DNA of 17,014 bases from Chloroflexota bacterium (lineage in GTDB: Bacteria; Chloroflexota; UBA6077; JADZDV01), in contig JADZDV010000407.1 in the NCBI GenBank assembly GCA_020850915.1, positions 1 to 17,014 on the forward strand, written 5' to 3'. A program made the translations under genes and the position numbers. Shown piece by piece: positions 7,523 through 14,459 of this stretch (its first letter is position 1; each line of letters opens with the position of its first letter). A model generated the notes under the pieces. It had not been told where the DNA came from and ran no database searches. It saw only the letters and a program-made list of their open reading frames with translations.

Positions 7523-7536
7523 AGGCGATGTCTGGC

Positions 7537-7549
7537 TGGGCAGCGCCCA
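7537..7549. terminator. Small hairpin between convergent genes
   Basis: TGGGC at 7537-7541 pairs with GCCCA at 7545-7549 around a 3-nt loop. It lies between the MgtA-like stop and the stop of the Usp-CBS gene. The stem is short and the call is weak. It may form part of a composite terminator with the hairpin at 7499-7522. Confidence 0.25.
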
Positions 7550-7553
7550 CCCC

Positions 7554-8957
7554 CTACGCGTCCGCCTCACTGGGGAGCGCCGAGCCCGCGGTGTCCCTGA
7601 AGTGCTGAGCCATCGCGCGGACGACGTCGCTCCGTGAGAGTATGCCGCGCAGCTTGCCGTCGTCGGTCACCACCAGTCGCCGCACACCATGGTTGAGGAA
7701 CTCGTCGATCGCCGCTGAGAGCGGAGCGCCTTCGTCGATCGTCAACGGTGGATGGCGCATGACCTGTTTGGCGGGCGTGGTCTCCAGCCGGCGGGCGTAG
7801 TCCGACGGATCGATCGAAGGGGCCTTTCTGAGCTCCTCGGTAAGCGCCTTCTGCCAGCGCAGCAGGTCATGCTCGCTGACGATGCCGACGAGCACACCCT
7901 CCCCATCGAGCACTGGCGCCCCGCTGACTCTGCGCCGCACGAGCTTACGGATCACCGAGCTGAGCGGCTCGTCGTCGCGAACAGACGCCAGGTCACGCGT
8001 CATCAGGTCGCGAACGGTGAAGGCGCCAACCGCGCGCGCCGCGCGTGCCCGGGCGCTCACCAGGAACACCGGGCGGTCGGCGTGCCGGACGACCTCATCG
8101 GCCACGCTGCCGAGCAGCCAGCGGGCGGCGCCGCCGCGGCCGTGTGTTGCCATCACGATGACGTCGGCCCGCCGCTCCTTCGCGACCTCGAGCACGTCCG
8201 TCCCGGGCCTTCCCTCCTGGACCACCATCTCCACGGCCAATCCCTCGGCTGTCAGTTCGTTGGCGCACCGCTGAACGTACTCACGAGCGTCGAGCACGGC
8301 CTGCTTCGTTGCCTCTTCGTCCACGATCGTCATCGAGCCGTCCGCGGCTGCGATGTAGCGCTCGACGGGCGGCACGACCCGGACGAGCACGATGGCGCCG
8401 TCTTTCGGGAGCACCTGACGCGCCAGGACGATGGCGTCCTCGGCAAGTGCCGAGCCGTCCACCGGCACCAGCAGGCGGCGGAACGTCGGCGCGGCGGCCG
8501 GCAGGGGTGAGCCGGCGCGGAGCAGCAGCACGGGGAGCGTGGACTGCTGGACGATCTGCTCGGCCACGCTCCCCAGCACGAGCCGTTTCAGACCACCGCG
8601 ACCATGCGTCACCATGACGATGGCGTAGGCGCCGACCTCATCAGCCACATCGAGTATCGACTCCGCTGTGGCGCCCTCGCGAACGACGGTCTCGGCCTCG
8701 ACGCCACGTGCCAGCAGATGCTCCCTGGTCTGCACGAGATAGCTGTGAGCGGCCTCCTCCTCAGCCTGTACGATCTCGTCGTAGACAGTGGGGCTGAAGT
8801 AGCCGTCGATCCCGGAGACAGGAACGTACGGCGGCCATGGGACGACGCGAACGAGTACCAGCGAGTGATCCACGCTGGCAGCCAGCGCTTCAGCCCAGCT
8901 CAGCGCGGCACTGCCAAGCTCCGAGCCGTCCAGCGGCACGAGCACTTTCTGGGACAT
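7554..8957 (-). CDS. Usp-Usp-CBS-CBS fusion protein
   Basis: The product has 467 residues and four domains. UspA domain 1 spans about 1-147 (VLVPLDGS at 5-12, VTHGRGGLKRLVLGS at 116-130). UspA domain 2 spans about 159-301 (LLVPVDGS at 162-169, ATHGRGGAARWLLGS at 270-284). CBS domain 1 spans about 312-370 (VRDLMTRDLASV, then GVLVGIVSEHDLL). CBS domain 2 spans about 396-452 (AKQVMRHPPLTI, then GKLRGILSRSDVV). Paired CBS domains form a Bateman module that senses adenine nucleotides. Together with two Usp ATP sites this looks like a soluble energy-status sensor. The frame runs upstream to 9317 inside the Lon-type gene, but AGGAGG located 8 nt before ATG 8957 and the canonical MSQKVLVPLDGS opening fix the start there. 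It follows the Lon-type protease by 46 nt on the same strand, so they are probably one operon. Confidence 0.93.
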   Translation of the reverse strand: MSQKVLVPLDGSELGSAALSWAEALAASVDHSLVLVRVVPWPPYVPVSGIDGYFSPTVYDEIVQAEEEAAHSYLVQTREHLLARGVEAETVVREGATAESILDVADEVGAYAIVMVTHGRGGLKRLVLGSVAEQIVQQSTLPVLLLRAGSPLPAAAPTFRRLLVPVDGSALAEDAIVLARQVLPKDGAIVLVRVVPPVERYIAAADGSMTIVDEEATKQAVLDAREYVQRCANELTAEGLAVEMVVQEGRPGTDVLEVAKERRADVIVMATHGRGGAARWLLGSVADEVVRHADRPVFLVSARARAARAVGAFTVRDLMTRDLASVRDDEPLSSVIRKLVRRRVSGAPVLDGEGVLVGIVSEHDLLRWQKALTEELRKAPSIDPSDYARRLETTPAKQVMRHPPLTIDEGAPLSAAIDEFLNHGVRRLVVTDDGKLRGILSRSDVVRAMAQHFRDTAGSALPSEADA

Positions 8958-9003
8958 CTGATCATCCTCCTGCAATCTAGCTCGGCGGCTCGCACCGCGG
9001 GAA

Positions 9004-11472
9004 TCACCGTTGCGAGGTCTTCGACGCCGACCGTCGACGCGTCGCGGCAGGCAACAGCCGATGTCCGTCGGCCGACTCCATCCGGCGGGGCATGAACGAC
9101 TCCAACCGACGCTGAACCCGTCCGTGGACGGACCCCTCGGGAAACGTCCCATCGGCCTGCCGCTGCCCCGCGGGTACGCCGGTGAGAATCTCGATGCCCT
9201 CGTCCACCGTGTGCACGGCCCAGACGTGGAACTCACCGCGGGAGACCGCTCCGACAACCTCCTGCTCCAGCATGAGGTGTCGCGCATTAGAGGCGGGAAT
9301 GACGACGCCCTGCTCACCGGTCAAACCCCGCGACTGGCAGACCTTGAAAAACCCCACGATCTTGCGCGTGACCGCTCCGACGGCCTGCACCCTCCCGAGC
9401 TGATCTACCGAACCCGTGACGGCGATGCTCTGACTGATCGGCAGCTCCGCCAGGCTCGACAGGAGCGCGTACAGCTCGGCGCTCGAGGCGCTATCCCCGT
9501 CAACCTCATCGTACACCTGCTCGAACGCCAGGCGGGCTGAGAGCGCCAGCGGGTGCTCGGCACCGTACTGGCCAAGCAGGTATCCCCCGAGGATCAACAC
9601 GCCCTTGCTGTGGCTGGGCCCCGACTGCTGCACCTCTCGTTCGAGGTTCACAACGCCGTCGCCGCCGATGGCTGTCCGGGCGGTGATCCGGGACGGGCGG
9701 GCGAACGCATAGTCGCCCAGCTCCAGGACCGAGAGCCCATTGATCTGGCCGACCACAGACGTCCGGGTGTCGATGGCGACCACGCCCTCGTCGATCAACC
9801 GCTGGCTCTCCTCTTCGAGGAGGTTGGCGCGGTATGCCTGCTCTGCCAGGGCCTGCCGGACGTGCTCCTCGGTCACCTCGGCGGCGCCGGCCCGACGCGC
9901 CCAGGCGTCTGCCTCGACGACGAGCTGGGCCACGAGGCTGAAGCGCGCGCTGAGCCGCTCCTGGTGCTCCGCCAGCCGCGCGCCGTGCTCGAGGACGTCG
10001 GCGATCGCGGTTGCGTCGAATGGCAGAAGCTTGTCGTCAGAGACCTGGCGGCGGACGAACGCGGCGTAGGCCTGCATCGCGGCGGGCGTGCGATCCATCA
10101 CCCCACTGAACTGGGCCTTGACACGAAACAGCTTGGAGAACTGTTCGTCCAGACGATACAGCAGCAGGTAGGTCGTCAGATCCCCCACCAGCACGACTTT
10201 CACCCGGAGCCGGATCGGCTCCGCTTTGATCGTCGCGGTGGGCAGCATGTTGAGCTGCTCCGCGGCGCTCTCCACGCGGACCTCGCCGTCGCGCAGCGCA
10301 CGCTTGAGCGCATCCCAGGTGAACGGGTTCTGGAGGACGTCGCGTGCCTGGAGCATCAGGTAGCCGCCGTTGGCCCGATGCAGTGCGCCCGGCTTGATGA
10401 GGGTGTAGTCGGTCAGCATGGCGCCAAACATCGCGTGGTAGTCCAGCCTGCCCACCAGGTTTTGAAAGGTCGGGTTCGGCTCGAACACGACCGGTGCGCC
10501 CTTTGTCGGATCGTGGCTGACAAGCACGTTGACGCCATAGCGCTCATACGCGCGCTGTCGCATGATCCCCGCCGGCGCGGCTGGCGCCTGGTCCGGCGCT
10601 CGGAAGTCGTCCAGGTGGTCGACGAGATCCTGCTGGACCGCCGCCAGGTGCTCGACGACGCGCGGGATCTCGGCATATCGGACGCGGACCGCCTCGAAAT
10701 AATGGCCGACGGCGAACAGCGCCGCCTCGCGGTCGAGCGTCTCGAGCTGCTCGCGGGTCTCACGCTCGGCACGGCGAGTCGCGAGCAGGACAGCTTCCAC
10801 CTGACGCTCGAGCTGCTGGCCAGCGGCCCGGATGCTCGCCTGCTTTGTCTCTGGGAGGAGTTCGAAGGCTTCGCGGCTCATCGGCTGGCCCGGGCTGACG
10901 AGCGGGGCCGTGACCAGCCCCATGGGCGTGACCTGGACGGTGAAGCCGACTCGCTCGGCAGCCGCGCGCAGCTCGCCAAGCAGACGTTCACGCTGCTGTT
11001 CCATCTCCTGGACGAGCGCCGAGCGCCGCTGCTGGTACTGCTCGCCCTCGAAGACGCGCGGGATCTCGCGTCGACAGCTTGCAACGAGCTGGTCCACGTC
11101 ACGGGCCAGCTCCGGACCCCGCCCGGTGGGAAGCTCGACGGCGATCGGACGATAGGGGTCGGCGAAGTTGTAGACGTAGCCCCAGTCGGACGGCGGGGTC
11201 TGCCCAGCTGCCGCTCGCTCGACGCGGTCACGCACCGCGGTCGTCCGGCCTGAGCCTGGTGGCCCCGCGACGAAGACGTTGTAGCAGGGCGCGGCCACAG
11301 CCAGGGCGAACTCTACCGCGCCCAGCCCTCGGTCCTGGCCCACCATCGCCCCTGGAGGCAGGATCGACGCCGCCTCAGAGCTCTCGAAATCCGCCGCGAC
11401 GCACTGCCAGCGCAGACGCTCGGCTGGCAGCTCGCACGTCGCGGCCGCGACCTCGGCGCCGCGATGCATCAT
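9004..11472 (-). CDS. Lon-type ATP-dependent protease of the AAA_32 (YcbZ-like) family
   Basis: The product has 822 residues. An AAA_32 ATPase-like region covers about 1-560, opening with VGQDRGLGAVEFAL (44-57). Its Walker A is GPPGSGRTT (70-78), with Arg76 where Lys is usual. A long Glu/Gln/Arg-rich helical insertion lies at about 143-290. The RANGGYLMLQARDVL region is at 366-380. A Lon_C peptidase domain spans about 565-770 with the catalytic Ser661 in DGDSAS and Lys704 in VTRKI. The 43-residue Ser-Lys spacing equals that of E. coli Lon (S679/K722). A basic tail (785-822) is not needed for the fold. Proteins of this family are ATP-dependent serine-lysine proteases or protease-like factors without a classical Lon N-domain. 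The start is ATG 11472 or the adjacent ATG 11469, with AGGAG about 7 nt upstream. A good sigma70 promoter lies at 11535-11562. The gene leads into the Usp-CBS gene. Confidence 0.92.
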   Translation of the reverse strand: MMHRGAEVAAATCELPAERLRWQCVAADFESSEAASILPPGAMVGQDRGLGAVEFALAVAAPCYNVFVAGPPGSGRTTAVRDRVERAAAGQTPPSDWGYVYNFADPYRPIAVELPTGRGPELARDVDQLVASCRREIPRVFEGEQYQQRRSALVQEMEQQRERLLGELRAAAERVGFTVQVTPMGLVTAPLVSPGQPMSREAFELLPETKQASIRAAGQQLERQVEAVLLATRRAERETREQLETLDREAALFAVGHYFEAVRVRYAEIPRVVEHLAAVQQDLVDHLDDFRAPDQAPAAPAGIMRQRAYERYGVNVLVSHDPTKGAPVVFEPNPTFQNLVGRLDYHAMFGAMLTDYTLIKPGALHRANGGYLMLQARDVLQNPFTWDALKRALRDGEVRVESAAEQLNMLPTATIKAEPIRLRVKVVLVGDLTTYLLLYRLDEQFSKLFRVKAQFSGVMDRTPAAMQAYAAFVRRQVSDDKLLPFDATAIADVLEHGARLAEHQERLSARFSLVAQLVVEADAWARRAGAAEVTEEHVRQALAEQAYRANLLEEESQRLIDEGVVAIDTRTSVVGQINGLSVLELGDYAFARPSRITARTAIGGDGVVNLEREVQQSGPSHSKGVLILGGYLLGQYGAEHPLALSARLAFEQVYDEVDGDSASSAELYALLSSLAELPISQSIAVTGSVDQLGRVQAVGAVTRKIVGFFKVCQSRGLTGEQGVVIPASNARHLMLEQEVVGAVSRGEFHVWAVHTVDEGIEILTGVPAGQRQADGTFPEGSVHGRVQRRLESFMPRRMESADGHRLLPAATRRRSASKTSQR

Positions 11473-11534
11473 CCCGTCTCTCCTCTCTCACCAGGCCTCG
11501 AAGCGCCACAGACGGCTCACCGGCGCTGACGACG

Positions 11535-11562
11535 ATTCTATCAATCGGGAACACCCTATCAA
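11535..11562 (-). promoter_or_regulatory. Sigma70-type promoter of the Lon-type protease operon
   Basis: On the minus strand, TTGATA (complement of 11557-11562) and TAGAAT (complement of 11535-11540) each match the sigma70 consensus at 5 of 6 positions and are 16 nt apart. The predicted start of transcription is near 11528, about 55 nt upstream of the ATG. The heptamer TTGATAG occurs twice, at 11556-11562 and 11538-11544, with an 18-bp pitch; the second overlaps the -10. The region is conspicuously AT-richer than its surroundings. Confidence 0.65.
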
Positions 11563-11708
11563 CGGGGATGCAGGCGCCGGCCGCCCTGGGAGCCCACGCT
11601 CCCGAACGCCGCTCGCCTGCCGGGGGCGCGGTGCGCGGCCCACATCGCCGAGCACATGGCGGGTAATCAGCATGGCGGCCTGTCCTCGCCTGCCGCGCGA
11701 CCGCCGGC

Positions 11709-11740
11709 GTTCACGCTCCATTTACCCCGGTTCACCAGCC
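11709..11740 (+). promoter_or_regulatory. Three PHO-box-like direct repeat units
   Basis: GTTCACGCTCC (11709-11719), ATTTACCCCG (11720-11729) and GTTCACCAGCC (11730-11740) lie head to tail. All share the core TT(C/T)AC and have a pitch of 11 and 10 bp. The core and orientation match the repeat at 4966-4987, and the units face the permease gene. A weak -10-like GATAGT is at 11758-11763. This suggests a shared regulator of the OmpR/PhoB type. Confidence 0.5.
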
Positions 11741-11821
11741 GCGCGACGCGGCCCTGCGATAGTGCTGCTAGAGCAAGACCGCCCCTCGATTGGCCGGCGG
11801 CGAGGACACGGAGGCAGAGAG

Positions 11822-13030
11822 GTGCTGGCAGCGGCCCGGCCGGCCGCCCGGTATCGGACGAGCTGGGTCGTCGGCGTCCCGTTCCCGATCCGAAACGTGC
11901 TGCGCCGCTGGCGCGAGCTGGTCGGCATGATGCTCGGCGTCGGCATCGCCCTCGGTATCGTCATGACGCTCTCGGGCATCGGGCGCGCCGTCATCGAGGT
12001 GTACACCATTGATTACCAGCGCTCCGGCGTTGACCTCTACGTGGTCACTCAGGGCGGCAAGCTCATCCCAACCATGATGACCGATACGCCCGGCTCGATG
12101 AGCGACGGGCGCCACAAGCTGGCCGAGATTCGGGCGCTGCCTGGTGTTCGAGCAGCGCTCGGCGTGACCACCTGGACGATGGAGCGAGAGAGGGATGGGC
12201 CGCGCCGTCACGACGACGCGAAAGAGCTCATCGCAGCCATGGGCGTAGACGGCGATCCGTCCGAGATCCCGGGCGCCCTGGCCCTGCGCGAGGGACGGTG
12301 GCTGCGACGCTCGAACGAAGTTGTGCTTGGCATGAAGCTAAGCCACGAGAAGGGACTCGGAGTCGGCGAAACGATCCGGTTGAACGCTCGCGACTTCACG
12401 GTGGTGGGTGTCGGCCGGCTTCGCGGCTTCGGCTTCGGCCTTGACTCGATCGCATACATGGACGACCGAGCGTTTCGAGACCGCGCTGACCTGGGTGACA
12501 TCTACAACATCCTCGCGGTCGAGACCACCCAGCCCGAGCAGACACGACCTCAGATCGCCGATGTCGGCTCGTTCACGATCTCCACGGCTGGTGAGCTGAT
12601 CGAAGAGGCCGAGCAGACCCTGGCCGCTGAGCTCATCACGTACTACGTGCTTGATGCACTGGCGCTGGCTATCGGTGCGCTGTTCGTCAGCAGCATGCTC
12701 AGCCACGCCGTCTCCGAGCGGCGGCTGGAGTTCGCCACGCTCCGCGCGATCGGCATTCCTACGCGCACGATTCTCCTCACGGTCGCCGCGGAGGCCACCG
12801 CCGTGAGCATCGTGGCCGGCGTTGTTGGCGTTGGCCTCAGCCTGTTGCTCGGCTCCTGGATCAACGACTACCTGGCCCCGGCGCACGACCTCGAGTTCCT
12901 CTACTCCGCCGATGCGAGACTCTTTGCCCAGGTGTTCGTCCTCGCACTGGCGCTCGGCCTGATCGCGGGCCTCCTCCCGGCTCGCGCTGCCACGCGGATC
13001 GACCCGGTCGACGTTCTTCGAGAGGCATGA
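11822..13030 (+). CDS. ABC transporter permease, FtsX/MacB type
   Basis: This 402-residue inner-membrane protein has four predicted membrane segments: TM1 about 34-55, TM2 about 273-295, TM3 about 316-346 and TM4 about 367-388. A large extracytoplasmic MacB_PCD-like domain lies between TM1 and TM2, with ILAVETTQPEQ near 230-240. The coupling helix SERRLEFATLRAIG (298-311) and the C-terminal PARAATRIDPVDVLREA (386-402) are hallmarks of the FtsX-like permease family. Such permeases do not move substrate through a channel but drive periplasmic or extracellular events by mechanotransmission. The frame is open from an earlier ATG at 11672. GTG at 11822 is preferred because GGAGG (11810-11814) sits 7 nt before it and the 50 upstream residues have no membrane or family features. 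It starts a tight operon with the ATPase that begins 4 nt after its stop. Confidence 0.9.
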   Translation: MLAAARPAARYRTSWVVGVPFPIRNVLRRWRELVGMMLGVGIALGIVMTLSGIGRAVIEVYTIDYQRSGVDLYVVTQGGKLIPTMMTDTPGSMSDGRHKLAEIRALPGVRAALGVTTWTMERERDGPRRHDDAKELIAAMGVDGDPSEIPGALALREGRWLRRSNEVVLGMKLSHEKGLGVGETIRLNARDFTVVGVGRLRGFGFGLDSIAYMDDRAFRDRADLGDIYNILAVETTQPEQTRPQIADVGSFTISTAGELIEEAEQTLAAELITYYVLDALALAIGALFVSSMLSHAVSERRLEFATLRAIGIPTRTILLTVAAEATAVSIVAGVVGVGLSLLLGSWINDYLAPAHDLEFLYSADARLFAQVFVLALALGLIAGLLPARAATRIDPVDVLREA

Positions 13031-13034
13031 GGCC

Positions 13035-13706
13035 GTGATCACGTTGAACGACGTCTGGCGGGTGTACCGGGTTGGCGACTCAGAGGTGGTCGCGCTGGAG
13101 GATGTGTCACTCCGGATCGCCGACGGCGCGCTCATGGCCATCGTGGGCCCCTCGGGATCGGGCAAGAGCACCCTCCTTCAGATGATCGGCCTGCTCGACC
13201 GGCCGAGCCGGGGCACCGTCGAGCTGGACGGGCGAGATGTTGGAACGCTGTCGGATGCCGAGCGCACGCGCCTACGACTGGAGTCGATCGGATTCGTCTT
13301 CCAGCGGTTCCACCTGCTCGGCGACCTGACGGCTATCGAGAACGTCGTACTCCCGATGGAGGCGGCCGGCCTGGGAGTGCACGAGCGGTACGAACGCGCT
13401 GTTGACCTGCTGGAGCGCATGGGCCTCGGCGATCGCCTCAGGTTTCGGCCGTCTCAGCTTTCCGGCGGCCAGCGGCAGCGGGTGGCGATCGCCCGCGCGC
13501 TGGCAAACGATCCGCGGCTCATCCTAGCAGATGAGCCGACTGGTGAGCTCCACAGCGAAGACAAGGCGAACGTTGTTGCGCTGTTCCAGCGACTCCACCG
13601 GGAGGGCCACACGGTCGTCGTGGTGACCCACGACATGGACGTGGCGAAGATCGCGGAACATCGCGTCGAGATACGTGACGGACGGATACGGGAGCTGGTG
13701 TCATGA
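13035..13706 (+). CDS. ABC transporter ATP-binding protein, LolD/MacB type
   Basis: The product has 223 residues, normal for a stand-alone LolD/MacB-class ATPase. It has Walker A GPSGSGKST (38-46), the Q-loop FVFQRF (87-92) and the ABC signature LSGGQRQR (142-149). Walker B is LILADEP with catalytic Glu167, and the H-loop His is 199 in THD. The D-loop region reads TGELHSED, with His where Asp normally stands (TGNLD or similar), which is unusual. It powers the adjacent FtsX-type permease from the cytoplasmic face. The start GTG 13035 comes 4 nt after the permease stop, and its stop overlaps the adaptor start as ATGA (13703-13706), so translation is coupled. Confidence 0.94.
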   Translation: MITLNDVWRVYRVGDSEVVALEDVSLRIADGALMAIVGPSGSGKSTLLQMIGLLDRPSRGTVELDGRDVGTLSDAERTRLRLESIGFVFQRFHLLGDLTAIENVVLPMEAAGLGVHERYERAVDLLERMGLGDRLRFRPSQLSGGQRQRVAIARALANDPRLILADEPTGELHSEDKANVVALFQRLHREGHTVVVVTHDMDVAKIAEHRVEIRDGRIRELVS

Positions 13707-14434
13707 ACCACTCAGGCGCAGCCACAGGCCTCCTCAGCACCACCACAGCCGAGGCTCGGCGACCGGCAGCGTTTCGCCGCCCCGGGCTGCCACGAGTCCG
13801 CCTCCTGCTGCCCGCCGCGGCCCTGCTGGCGATGCTGGCGCTGGGCTATGCCGTGCTGGCCGGACAGATCGTCCCGCTGTCACCTGCCCCAGCGCCTGTG
13901 CCGTCGGTGGCCTCGCCCGCCACGACGTCCAGGATCACGGCCCGAGGCAAGATCGCTCCGGTCGCCAGGGCGAGCATCGGCACGCTGGCCGGCGGGATCG
14001 TGCAGCAGCTGCTCGTCGAGGCCGGGGACAGCGTCAGCGAGCAGGAAGAGGTCGCCCGGGTCAAGGGGGTGGACGGCTCGATCGAGGTGGTGACCGCGCC
14101 CTGGCGTGGCACGGTTGTCGCCCTCCCGGCGCGCCGCGGCGACACGGTCTTGCCGGGCGCAACGCTCGCCGTGCTCGGGGATCTGAGACGCCTGCAGGTC
14201 GAGACCACAGACGTGGACGAGTACATCATCGATCGCGTTTCGCGCGGCCAGGAGGTGACGATGATCGTCGAAGCCCTGGACCGCGCTCAGATGGAGGGTC
14301 GGGTCCGGACGGTGGCGCTGCAGCCCGAAAAGAACGAAGATGGAGACGACCACTATCCCGTTGTGATCGACATCCGCAGTGCTCCCGCGGACCCGCGTCT
14401 CGGGATGACCGTGCGGATCACATTTGCGGAATGA
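13703..14434 (+). CDS. Short membrane-fusion-like adaptor (HlyD/MacA-related) lacking the helical hairpin
   Basis: The product has 243 residues. A cytoplasmic N-terminus is followed by one membrane anchor at about 33-54 and a Pro/Ala linker (55-75). A barrel-sandwich (lipoyl-like) region comes next: GGIVQQLLVEAGDSVSEQEEV at about 97-117 and TAPWRGTVVALPARRGDTVLPG at about 131-152. A beta-barrel region follows (about 163-210), then a C-terminal strand set ending RLGMTVRITFAE. In MacA/AcrA proteins the two lipoyl halves are separated by a long alpha-hairpin that reaches TolC. Here only about a dozen residues separate them. That fits a permease partner in a cell without a TolC-type channel. Overlap with the ATPase gene (ATGA) places it firmly in the ABC operon. 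The substrate is unknown. Confidence 0.82.
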   Translation: MNHSGAATGLLSTTTAEARRPAAFRRPGLPRVRLLLPAAALLAMLALGYAVLAGQIVPLSPAPAPVPSVASPATTSRITARGKIAPVARASIGTLAGGIVQQLLVEAGDSVSEQEEVARVKGVDGSIEVVTAPWRGTVVALPARRGDTVLPGATLAVLGDLRRLQVETTDVDEYIIDRVSRGQEVTMIVEALDRAQMEGRVRTVALQPEKNEDGDDHYPVVIDIRSAPADPRLGMTVRITFAE

Positions 14435-14459
14435 CTGGCAAACGCTCACTGGAGCCTCT

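Larger units (their letters stand above)
11473..11821. other. Divergent intergenic control region (Lon-type protease / ABC export operon)
   Basis: This 349-bp stretch separates the minus-strand protease from the plus-strand permease. It holds a near-consensus promoter reading toward the protease (11535-11562). It also holds three GTTCACC-like repeat units reading toward the permease (11709-11740), a possible -10 for the permease at 11758-11763 and the permease ribosome binding site at 11810-11814. Open frames crossing it in several directions show no domain signature, and I do not call a gene here. Confidence 0.75.

Noticed and set aside
8958..9317. N-terminal extension of the Usp-CBS frame into the end of the protease gene
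   Set aside because: The canonical Usp start MSQKVLVPLDGS at 8957 has AGGAGG at ideal distance. The 120 upstream residues are low-complexity Arg/Ser/Pro and overlap the protease coding sequence.
9553..11253. A 566-codon open frame on the plus strand, antisense to the Lon-type protease gene
   Set aside because: It has no domain, membrane or catalytic signature, and its composition is that of a GC-rich antisense shadow. The opposite frame carries full AAA_32 and Lon_C motifs and a good ribosome binding site.
11672..11821. Fifty-residue N-terminal extension of the permease from the ATG at 11672
   Set aside because: GTG 11822 has a strong GGAGG site, the extension is Arg/Pro-rich with no family similarity, and it would overlap the repeat units and likely promoter.
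12338..13171. A minus-strand open frame of 277 codons spanning the permease/ATPase junction
   Set aside because: It crosses two real gene boundaries and lacks signatures, so it is a shadow of the ABC genes.
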